Positions 8,420 to 16,900 of a DNA stretch of 64,000 nt are shown in pieces. Position numbers and translations under genes: made by a program. The notes under the pieces were generated by a model. That model had not been told where the DNA came from. It saw nothing but the letters and a program-made list of their open reading frames with translations, and did not search any database. Origin of the DNA: an uncultured bacterium (GTDB lineage: Bacteria > Bacillota > Clostridia > Lachnospirales > Lachnospiraceae); contig CANRVD010000007.1 in assembly GCA_947643145.1 (NCBI GenBank), positions 1 to 64,000 of the forward strand, written 5' to 3'. How positions within the stretch are numbered: position 1 is the stretch's first letter; each line of letters begins with the position of its first letter.

Positions 8420-9889
8420 TTGATAGGATTTCGTGTAGATGCCAATGAAATGATAGCAACAGGGCATTTGATGCGTTGTATTACAATGGCAAGGGAGTTT
8501 TTGAAAAATGGGGAGGAATGTCTTTTTTTTCTGGCAGAGGAAAAAGAAACAAGACGTCTTGAGGAGAATGGTTTTGATTATCAGGTTTTACATACAGACT
8601 GGCGGGATATGGAATCAGAGGAAAGCGTTTTGGAGAATGCTCTTAAGAAAGCAGAAGTAGACTTTCTTATAGTGGATTCCTATCAGGCTACAAAATCATA
8701 TCTTGTATATTTGGAACAGTTTGTTCCGGTTTTGTATATTGATGATATTGGAAGAGAGGTTTATCCGGTTTCAGCAGTGCTGCGTTATGCCATTTGGCCG
8801 GAGGATATGCATTTTAGGCAGATGTACCAGGGAAAGGAAACATTACTTTTGGCTGGCATGCAGTACATTCCTTTGAGGGAGGAGTTTTGTACAGGAGGAC
8901 AGGATAAGGTTCGAGAAAAAAGTATTTTGATTACAACCGGTGGAACAGATACCTATAATATAGCAGGAAGGTTAGTGGCAGAATGCCTGCAAAGAGAGGA
9001 TTTGGAGTTATATTCGTTTCATGTGATTGTGGGTTCTCTTAATCCGTTTGAAAAAGAGCTGATAAGGATAACGGAAAGGTCTGAACGGGCACACTTGCAT
9101 AAAGATGTCAGAAATATGAGTGATTATATGAGAACTTGTGAATTGGCAGTTTCTGCTGGAGGCACTACTTTATTTGAATTGTGTGCATGTAAAATTCCGA
9201 CAGTGTGTTTTTCTTTTGCAGACAATCAAATGGATTTTACAGAGGAACTTGGTAAGAGAAATGTAATGTTGTATGCTGGTGATGCAAGAGAAAAAAAGGA
9301 AATTGCCAGTGTGATTACAGAGTATTTATGCCATTTGTCAAAAGATAAGGAAGTACAGTGGGAATTGGCTGCAAGAATGGGAGAGCTTGTGGATGGGGAG
9401 GGAACAAAGCGTATTGTTCATGCAGTTCAAAATATGATAATGAAAAAAGGCATTTATCTAAGAAAAGTTAAAGAGACGGACTGCGATTTGCTTTTTGGCT
9501 GGGCAAATGATTTGGAAGTCCGTAAAAATTCTTTTCAATCGTCTATGATTTCCTATGAAAATCATAGAAATTGGTTTCAGGGAAAACTGGTAGATGCAGA
9601 CTGTGAAATATTTCTTTGTATAGCAGATGGAAAAGAAGTTGGTCAGGTTAGAGTAGAGTATAAAGAAAGGGAGGGTGTGATTAGTTATTCTATTGCAAAG
9701 GAATACCAAGGGATGGGATATGGACAGAGAATGCTTTTGCTGGTGGAAGAGAAAGCGGCAGGGAGAACGGAGTGGCTGGCCGGATATGTAAAACCGGAAA
9801 ACAAAATATCGCAGTATGTATTTGAAAAACTTGGTTATGAAAAAGAGTGGGAAGGGAATTATCTGGTATACCGGAAGCATAATGTTTAA
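8420..9889 (+). CDS. pseG: Fused PseG nucleotide-sugar hydrolase and PseH N-acetyltransferase
   Basis: About 489 residues in two parts. Residues 1-340 are PseG, the hydrolase that removes UDP from UDP-2,4-diacetamido-2,4,6-trideoxy-L-altrose: the start LIGFRVDANEMIATGHLMR, then ITTGGTDTYN and SAGGTTLFE near residue 245, a MurG-like fold. Residues 341-489 are a GNAT domain matching PseH, which acetylates the 4-amino group: FGWANDLEVRKNSFQS and AKEYQGMGYGQRML as the acetyl-CoA loop. Bifunctional PseG-PseH proteins are known. The start is probably TTG at 8420, because AGGAGG lies 7 bases upstream and the family starts here; no ATG is available. A longer frame opening at 8327 would overlap pseF. 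Confidence 0.88.
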   Translation: MIGFRVDANEMIATGHLMRCITMAREFLKNGEECLFFLAEEKETRRLEENGFDYQVLHTDWRDMESEESVLENALKKAEVDFLIVDSYQATKSYLVYLEQFVPVLYIDDIGREVYPVSAVLRYAIWPEDMHFRQMYQGKETLLLAGMQYIPLREEFCTGGQDKVREKSILITTGGTDTYNIAGRLVAECLQREDLELYSFHVIVGSLNPFEKELIRITERSERAHLHKDVRNMSDYMRTCELAVSAGGTTLFELCACKIPTVCFSFADNQMDFTEELGKRNVMLYAGDAREKKEIASVITEYLCHLSKDKEVQWELAARMGELVDGEGTKRIVHAVQNMIMKKGIYLRKVKETDCDLLFGWANDLEVRKNSFQSSMISYENHRNWFQGKLVDADCEIFLCIADGKEVGQVRVEYKEREGVISYSIAKEYQGMGYGQRMLLLVEEKAAGRTEWLAGYVKPENKISQYVFEKLGYEKEWEGNYLVYRKHNV

Positions 9890-9968
9890 TGCAGTGCCAG
9901 CAATTATATATCTCTCATAGTGGGAGCTTTGTGAAGGCATTCAAAATTGAGAAAGGCGGGAGAGAAAA

Positions 9969-11000
9969 ATGAAGTTATTTGAAAAAATAGGAAATCATGA
10001 GGTATATGTTATTGCAGAAATGTCAGCGAACCATGCTGGTAAGATTGAGAATGCTTTTCGGATTATTGAGGAGGCGGCAAAAGCAGGAGCGGATTGCGTA
10101 AAGATTCAGACATATACGGCGGACACACTGACTATTAATTGTATGGACGAGCCTTATATTATACACGGGGGGCTATGGGATGGGTATAATTATTATCAAC
10201 TATATAAAGAAGCGTATACTCCTTGGGAATGGCATCAGGCATTAAAGGAGAAATGTGAGGAAGTGGGCGTTGATTTTTTGTCTACACCGTTTGATACTAC
10301 AGCTGTTGACTTTTTGGAAGAACTTGGTATAGAGTTTTATAAGATTGCTTCTTTTGAATTAGTAGATATTCCATTGATTGAGTATGTGGCAGGCAAGGGA
10401 AAGCCAATGATAATGTCTTGTGGAATGGCAAGCGTTGAAGAGATAGAAGAAGCTTTAGATGCCTGCAGGCGGCAGGGAAATGAGCAGGTTGTCCTGTTAA
10501 AGTGCTGTAGTCAGTATCCGGCACAGTATGAGGATATGAATATAGCGGTTATCGCCGATATGAAGGAGCGTTTTAAAGTACCAGTAGGGCTTTCAGATCA
10601 TTCCTTTGGCTCACTTGCGCCGGTCGTTGCTGTGTCTATGGGAGCACAGATAATAGAAAAGCATGTTTGCCTGAATCGGGAAATAGAGAGTGCAGATGCA
10701 GGTTTTTCAATGGAAATGGGCGAGTTTGAACAGATGGTGCAGGATGTAAAAAATGCAGTGGCTATTAAAGGAAAAGCAACATATGAGCTGACGGAAAATG
10801 AAAAGAATGGACTGGGTGGGAGGCGTTCTTTAGTGGCGGTCTGTCCAATTGAGAAGGGAGACGTATTTACGACAGAAAACGTAAGAAGTATCCGACCGGC
10901 GATTGGAGTTAAACCGAAATATTATAAAAGTCTGCTAGGGCGCAAAGCCGGAAAATCTTACCGCTTTGGTGAGCCGATTCGGATGGATGAGCTGGACTAA
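9969..11000 (+). CDS. pseI: Pseudaminic acid synthase, PseI
   Basis: 343 residues. It condenses phosphoenolpyruvate with 2,4-diacetamido-2,4,6-trideoxy-L-altrose to give pseudaminic acid. It has the NeuB TIM-barrel opening VYVIAEMSANHAGKIE and the active-site region KIQTYTADTLT, then DFLSTPFDTTAVDFLEEL, and YKIASFELVDIPLIEY. The C-terminal 70 residues are an SAF/antifreeze-like domain (GRRSLVAVCPIEKGDVFT ... GRKAGKSY). The AEMSANH opening is characteristic of PseI; sialic acid synthases usually read AEIGxNH. The start has GGCGGGAGAGAAAA upstream. It lies 79 bp after pseG-pseH. Confidence 0.92.
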   Translation: MKLFEKIGNHEVYVIAEMSANHAGKIENAFRIIEEAAKAGADCVKIQTYTADTLTINCMDEPYIIHGGLWDGYNYYQLYKEAYTPWEWHQALKEKCEEVGVDFLSTPFDTTAVDFLEELGIEFYKIASFELVDIPLIEYVAGKGKPMIMSCGMASVEEIEEALDACRRQGNEQVVLLKCCSQYPAQYEDMNIAVIADMKERFKVPVGLSDHSFGSLAPVVAVSMGAQIIEKHVCLNREIESADAGFSMEMGEFEQMVQDVKNAVAIKGKATYELTENEKNGLGGRRSLVAVCPIEKGDVFTTENVRSIRPAIGVKPKYYKSLLGRKAGKSYRFGEPIRMDELD

Positions 11001-11142
11001 GATAATATGTTTTGTGGCAGAACTGTGCATACGGTTTGGTTTCACGTGTGCAGGGATATACTGCCAAAAGTGAGATTAGAATGAAAATGAATGTGCAATA
11101 GAGCAAAGGAGAAAAATTCTCCTGATAGAAAAGAGGGATGCT

Positions 11143-12279
11143 ATGACAATACCATATGGAAGGCAGTCAATTACGGAAGAAGATATTCAGTCAGTCGTTG
11201 ATGTATTGCGTTCTGATTATCTGACAACAGGACCAAAGGTGTCAGAGTTTGAGAAAAAAGTAGCGGATTATGTTGGAGCTAAGTATGCAGTGGCGATTGC
11301 CAATGGAACGGCAGCGCTTCATGCTGCCTGTTTTGCAGCAGGGATAGGTGAAGGGGATGAGGTAATCACTACTCCGATTACTTTTGCAGCATCTGCGAAC
11401 TGCGTACTGTATTGTGGAGGAAAGCCGATTTTTGCAGATATTAATCCAGAGACATATAATATTAGTCCTGAGGAGATGGAAAAGAAGATAACGGAGAAGA
11501 CGAAGGCGGTGATACCGGTTCATTTTACGGGACAGCCCTGTGATATGAAAAGAATTTCAGAGATAGCGAAGAAGCATGGTCTTGTTGTTATTCAGGATGG
11601 CGCCCATGCGCTTGGGGCTGATTTCCGAGGGCAGAAGATAGGAAGTACTGGAGATATGACAATATTTAGCTTTCATCCGGTTAAGCATATTACAACAGGT
11701 GAAGGCGGGATGATTGTAACAAATAGTGAAGAATACTATAAACGTTTGGTATTGTTCCGTTCCCATGGAATCACCAGGGATGACAGTATGCTTTTAAAGA
11801 ATGAAGGCGGCTGGTACTATGAGCAGCTTGCGCTTGGATATAATTACCGGATTACGGATATCCAGTGTGCATTAGGCATATCACAGCTTGCGCGTCTGGA
11901 TGAGTTTATTGAAAAGAGAAGAAGACTTGTGGAGCGGTATAATGCAGCCTTTGCAGACAATCCAAAAATTAAAATCCCATTTGTAGAGGAAGGTTGTAAC
12001 AGTAGCTGGCATTTGTATATTATTCAGGTGAACAAACGCAAAGAAGTGTTTGAAAAGCTTCGTGCCACCGGAATTGGTGTAAATGTTCATTACATTCCTG
12101 TTTACAGGCATCCATATTATCAGAAAAATGGTTACCATGATGTATATTGTGAACATGCAGAGAAGTTATATGAGCATATTATCAGTCTGCCGTTATATAC
12201 TGATCTGACAGAGGAGCAGCAGGATTATGTCATTAAAAAGGTGTCTGAGGCATTACAATCGAAAACAGTAACAAAGTGA
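11143..12279 (+). CDS. pseC: UDP-4-amino-4,6-dideoxy-L-altrosamine transaminase, PseC
   Basis: 378 residues. It aminates the PseB product at C4 using glutamate and PLP. The Schiff-base lysine is Lys181 in SFHPVKHITTGEGG, a segment typical of PseC, and the start IPYGRQSITEEDI is also characteristic. DGAHALGADFRG holds the cofactor Asp. Length is normal for the family. It is the last biosynthetic gene of the cluster, after pseI, with a 142-bp gap that contains a small AGGAGAAAAATTCTCCT hairpin. No start codon ambiguity was seen; GAGGG lies a few bases upstream. Confidence 0.92.
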   Translation: MTIPYGRQSITEEDIQSVVDVLRSDYLTTGPKVSEFEKKVADYVGAKYAVAIANGTAALHAACFAAGIGEGDEVITTPITFAASANCVLYCGGKPIFADINPETYNISPEEMEKKITEKTKAVIPVHFTGQPCDMKRISEIAKKHGLVVIQDGAHALGADFRGQKIGSTGDMTIFSFHPVKHITTGEGGMIVTNSEEYYKRLVLFRSHGITRDDSMLLKNEGGWYYEQLALGYNYRITDIQCALGISQLARLDEFIEKRRRLVERYNAAFADNPKIKIPFVEEGCNSSWHLYIIQVNKRKEVFEKLRATGIGVNVHYIPVYRHPYYQKNGYHDVYCEHAEKLYEHIISLPLYTDLTEEQQDYVIKKVSEALQSKTVTK

Positions 12280-12381
12280 CAGGGATTTGACGACAAAAAG
12301 TCAAAATATACTTTACGGTGCTTTCATATGATGTTAAAATGTATAAAGCGATTAACAACGGTTATAGAATGGAGGTTATTT

Positions 12382-13593
12382 ATGGCAAGGTTTACATTAC
12401 CAAGAGATTTGTACCATGGAAAAGGTTCTTTGGAGGCATTGAAGGATTTTCAGGGTGAACGTGCGATTATTTGTGTAGGCGGCGGTTCCATGAAGCGTAA
12501 CGGTTTTTTGGATAAGGCAGTGGGTTATCTTAAGGAAGCTGGTATGGAGGTTGAGATTTTTGAGGGAATTGAGCCGGACCCTTCTGTAGAAACAGTAATG
12601 CGTGGTGCGGAAGTGATGTCTAAGTTCCAGCCTGACTGGATTGTTGCAATGGGCGGAGGTTCGCCGATTGATGCGGCAAAGGCAATGTGGATTAAGTATG
12701 AGTATCCAGAGACGACTTTTGAGGATATGTGTAAAGTATTTGGGCTACCAAAACTCCGTACGAAGGCACATTTTTGTGCAATTTCTTCAACATCAGGTAC
12801 GGCAACAGAGGTTACGGCATTTTCTATTATTACGGATTATCAGAAAGGAATCAAATATCCAATTGCGGATTTTGAGATTACACCTGATGTAGCGATTGTA
12901 GATCCAGAGCTTGCAGAGACAATGCCGGTGAAGCTTGTAGCCCATACGGGAATGGATGCCATGACACACTGTGTTGAGGCATATGTATCTACAGCAAACT
13001 GCAACTATACTGATCCGCTGGCACTTTGGGGAATTAAGATGATTCAGGAGCATTTGGTAAAGTCCTTTCATGGGGATATGGAGTCCAGAGACCAGATGCA
13101 CGATGCACAATGTCTTGCCGGAATGGCATTTTCCAATGCGTTGCTTGGTATTGTACATTCTATGGCACATAAGACAGGTGCAGCCTTTGAGGGCGGACAT
13201 ATTATTCATGGTGCGGCAAATGCAATGTATCTTCCAAAAGTCATTCAGTTTAACAGTAAGGATGCGGCAGCGAAGAAGCGTTATGGCGAAATTGCTGATT
13301 TTATGAAACTGGGCGGAACGAATGATGATGAAAAGGTAGAGCTGTTGATTCAGTATTTGAGAAAGATGAATGATGATTTAAAGATTCCGCAGTCCATTAA
13401 AAATTATGGTGACGGTGGTGTGATTACGGATATAGGAATGGTTTCGGAAGAAGAGTTCTTAGGGAAAGTATCTGATATTGCAGCAAATGCACTGTTAGAT
13501 GCATGTACTGGTTCGAATCCACGTCAGCCTTCCCAGGAAGAGATGGAGAAACTGCTGAAATGCTGTTATTATGATACAGAAGTTGATTTTTAA
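12382..13593 (+). CDS. Iron-containing alcohol dehydrogenase
   Basis: 403 residues, a cytoplasmic NAD(P)-dependent aldehyde/alcohol oxidoreductase of the group III (Fe-ADH) family. The N-terminal Rossmann half carries GGGSMKRNGF and MGGGSPIDAAKAMW. The iron ligands are in HTGMDAMTHCVEAY (Asp and His) and HSMAHKTGAAFEGGHIIHGAAN (two His). The start at 12382 follows GGAGG by 6 bases; the open frame from 12328 is not needed. It resembles clostridial butanol dehydrogenase-type enzymes, but the substrate cannot be called. It sits 102 bp after pseC and is followed by a strong terminator, so it may be read from the pse unit or from its own start. Confidence 0.85.
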   Translation: MARFTLPRDLYHGKGSLEALKDFQGERAIICVGGGSMKRNGFLDKAVGYLKEAGMEVEIFEGIEPDPSVETVMRGAEVMSKFQPDWIVAMGGGSPIDAAKAMWIKYEYPETTFEDMCKVFGLPKLRTKAHFCAISSTSGTATEVTAFSIITDYQKGIKYPIADFEITPDVAIVDPELAETMPVKLVAHTGMDAMTHCVEAYVSTANCNYTDPLALWGIKMIQEHLVKSFHGDMESRDQMHDAQCLAGMAFSNALLGIVHSMAHKTGAAFEGGHIIHGAANAMYLPKVIQFNSKDAAAKKRYGEIADFMKLGGTNDDEKVELLIQYLRKMNDDLKIPQSIKNYGDGGVITDIGMVSEEEFLGKVSDIAANALLDACTGSNPRQPSQEEMEKLLKCCYYDTEVDF

Positions 13594-13976
13594 TTTATGA
13601 CAAATAGGTTTGCTGGTGAAGAATAATGTTCGTGGCTTTACACCTTCAGTCATTATAGAAAGCATTGTGGCATTTTGATCGTATGTGATGTACTTAATAC
13701 GGCACAAGCCTGCATCTGGCAACAGTATGATATTGCCAGATGCAGGCTTGTGTTTGTTTGCGTAATTATATGTATCTTAAAAATTAAAAGAGCAGAAGTT
13801 TGGGTTCAGGACAAAGGATGCGTGAAATTGTGCAGATAGATGGTACAAAAAGGAGAAATTGAGATAAAAAACCTCATAGACTTTTAATAGCAATTATGTT
13901 AAAATCATGTCAAAAAAATCAATGGAAAAATCAGGCACATCTGGAGCCTGCAAAATTTAAAAGAAAGGAGAATTTT
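13594..13976. other. Intergenic region between Fe-ADH and surface-protein gene
   Basis: 383 bases without a gene. It contains the terminator at 13703-13760, and then about 200 bases of A-rich leader ahead of the LRR protein. An in-frame ATG at 13896 extends the LRR frame but has no ribosome site. I see no convincing promoter. Confidence 0.5.
13703..13760 (+). terminator. Intrinsic terminator after Fe-ADH
   Basis: There is a perfect 20-bp stem, CACAAGCCTGCATCTGGCAA at 13703-13722 paired with 13733-13752, with a 10-base loop, followed by a T-rich tract (TTTGTTTG). Confidence 0.85.
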
Positions 13977-16900
13977 ATGAAGAAAAGAAAACTAGTACTT
14001 GTACTGGTGCTTGCACTGGTACTGCAAATGCTTCCGGTGGGAGCATGGACGGGGGTATTGAATACTGCCAGCGTTAGCGAAGCAGCTACTACTAAGTATG
14101 AAACTCCACCAACTACTGGTTCTACTTCCGGAGATTATGGAACAATCCACTGGGAGCTGACACCAGAGACAGCACAGGAGGGCTGGCTTCACAACGGAGT
14201 GACGCCGTATAAGCTTTCCATTACAGGTTCCGGGGATATGCAGGATTTTGATACGATAACGTATCAGTGGAAGAGCAGTCCGAATCAGTCATATTATGAC
14301 GAAAGTGCAACCATGACAGATGCAGACTGGGGATGGGCTTATGAAAAAATTCAGACTATCTTAATTGGTACCGGAATTACTAAGATTTCAAACAATGCTT
14401 TTTATGGATGTAATAGCGCTTTGACGGTGGAGATAGGGGCTGATGTGACATCCATTGGAGCTTCTGCTTTTGCAGGATGTAATTGTCTAAAAGGGCTGGC
14501 ATTGCCGGATGGTGTAACATCGATTGGAGCGGCTGCCTTTAGTGGCTGTACAAACGCAGAGACAGCAAATATCCCGGATACGGTAACGTCACTTGGAAGA
14601 AGTGCGTTTGAAAGCTGTGCTTCTTTAAAAGAGATAGCGGTTCCTGCATCCATAGGAAAAAGTATGGCTTCATCTGTCTTTTATGGATGTTCCCAGTTGG
14701 AGACGGCTGTTATCGCAGATGGGATAGAGGAAATTGGTGATTCGGCTTTTTATCGATGCTATAATTTGGCAGAGATTACTTTGCCAAATACTTTAAAAAC
14801 AATAGGGCAAAGTGCTTTTTATCAGGCTATTTACATTCGTGAACCACAGCTTGCGGATCAGAAATGGGTAGAGCTTATCCTGCCGGATACATTGGAGACA
14901 ATTGGTAATTCTGCATTTGCAGGTTGTAACAGGCTTACAAGCGTTACTTTACCTGAAGGGGTGCAAACAATTGGAACGAATTCGTTTAGCAGTACAGGAC
15001 TGACTGTTTTTACTGTTCCGGCTTCTGTCACAACGATAGGCGTGAATCCGTTTATAGGCGGTGAACTGCAGACAATTAAGGTGGCACAGGGAAATCAGAA
15101 TTATGTATCAGAAAACAATATGCTAATCGAACTTAAGGAGAATGAAAATTCAGGTTCTGATCTTGATAAGGTAATCAGCTATCCATGTAAAGGGGATCCG
15201 GCTCCTGAGGTTCCGGCAGGAGTTACCAGTATTGGGCAGAGCGCATTTCAGTCGACAGAGATTAAAAATGTGACTTTGCCGGGAAGTTTGCTGGAGATAG
15301 AAGGTAATGCATTTCAAAATGCTCAGAAATTAGCTGCAGTTGATGTGCCAGAGAAGACGCAGAAGATTGGCGATAATGCTTTTTATGGCTGCAGGGTTTT
15401 GGAGGATGTAGCTTTGAGCGGAGGCCTTCTTTCCATTGGAACGCAGGCTTTTAGGAATTGCCAGAAGATTAGCGCCATCAGGCTTCCGGATAAGGTGGAA
15501 ACAATTGGCAGAAGTGCATTTGCTTATTGTACCGTTTTAGAGGAGATGAGTTTTCCGAATACCCTTAAGACGGTTGGTGCTTCTGCGCTTGAATATTGTA
15601 GTGCATTGAAGCGGGTTTCTTTTGGTGAAAATATTGAGACAATTGCGGGTAATGTTTTCTATGGCTGTCCAAACCTTGCAGAACTGACGATTTCCGAGGG
15701 AAATGCGTACCTGATTGCAGAGAAAAATGTAGTCTACAATAAAGAAAAGACCCGCTTAATCTACTATGCGGCTGGTATGGAAGAAGAGAAGTATACCGTT
15801 GCAGATACCGTGCAGGTAATCGGGACATATGCTTTTACATACTGTACCCATCTGCAGGAGATTAGGTTTCCAGCTTCGGTAACATCTTTGGAGAATGCTG
15901 CGGTTTACTATAATACTTCAATTGATAAGCTTCTCTTTAAGGGAGAACCTCCTGCCGTGAAAGAGACTTATAGTACAAATAGGGATACATATGGCAATAT
16001 AATATCCTATGATGTCCGTAGTGCCTCTGTATCTCAGAATAGTGTAAAGGGTGGTTATTCAGATAATTCGGGATTGGTTATTTTTTATCCCAAAAATCTT
16101 GCAGAGCAGTGGACAAATCAGAATAATGGCTGGACAGGGGCAAAACAATATGCAAATTTAACAAATCAAAAATGGACGGAAAAGTTTACAGTTACAGACT
16201 GGGACCCGGAGAAGGATGACATTGCTGAAGGTGAGTTTGCAAATGGATTACAGTGGGAGTACCGTGATGACATTGGGCAGCTCAGGTTTATTGGGGAAGG
16301 CGAAGTACCTGATTTCCCTGCGGATGCACTTCCAACCTGGAGCAATCAAGAGGATGTAAACCATATGCAGGATATTAAGCTGGTGGATACCGGTGATACG
16401 TCAAGAATAGGCAGCAATGCCTTGAATGGCGCTGGAAAGCTTGTACGAATCCTTGCTGGTGATAAGCTGAAACAAATTGGAGATATGGCTTTTGCAAACT
16501 GTGAAAATTTGGAGATTGTCCGCATGCAAGGTGTAGAGCAGATTGGAAAAGAGGCTTTCGCCGGGGCGGCGTCAATCGTAGATGATTTGGATGTGCGGGG
16601 CGCTAAGTCAATTGGCGATGGTGCATTTAAGGGATGTACCGGTATGACGGATATTCTTCTGGGAGAGAGCCTGCAGTCTTTAGGAAAGGAAGCTTTTGCT
16701 TCCTGTAGTGCTTTGGAAACTTTGATTGTTCCGGATTCTCTTGTTTCTATGGGAGAGGGCTGCTTTAGTGGCTGCAGTGCAATCAGGACAATTAATATTC
16801 CAAAGGGAATTACAACGGTTCAGGCAAACTGTTTTGCAGACTGCTCGAATTTACAGAAGGTATACTTCTATGGAGATTATCCCGCTTTGCAGGATGGCTG

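Noticed and set aside
12298-12325. Promoter before the iron alcohol dehydrogenase
   Set aside because: TTGACG and TATACT are present, but are only 14 bp apart, too close for a normal sigma-A promoter.
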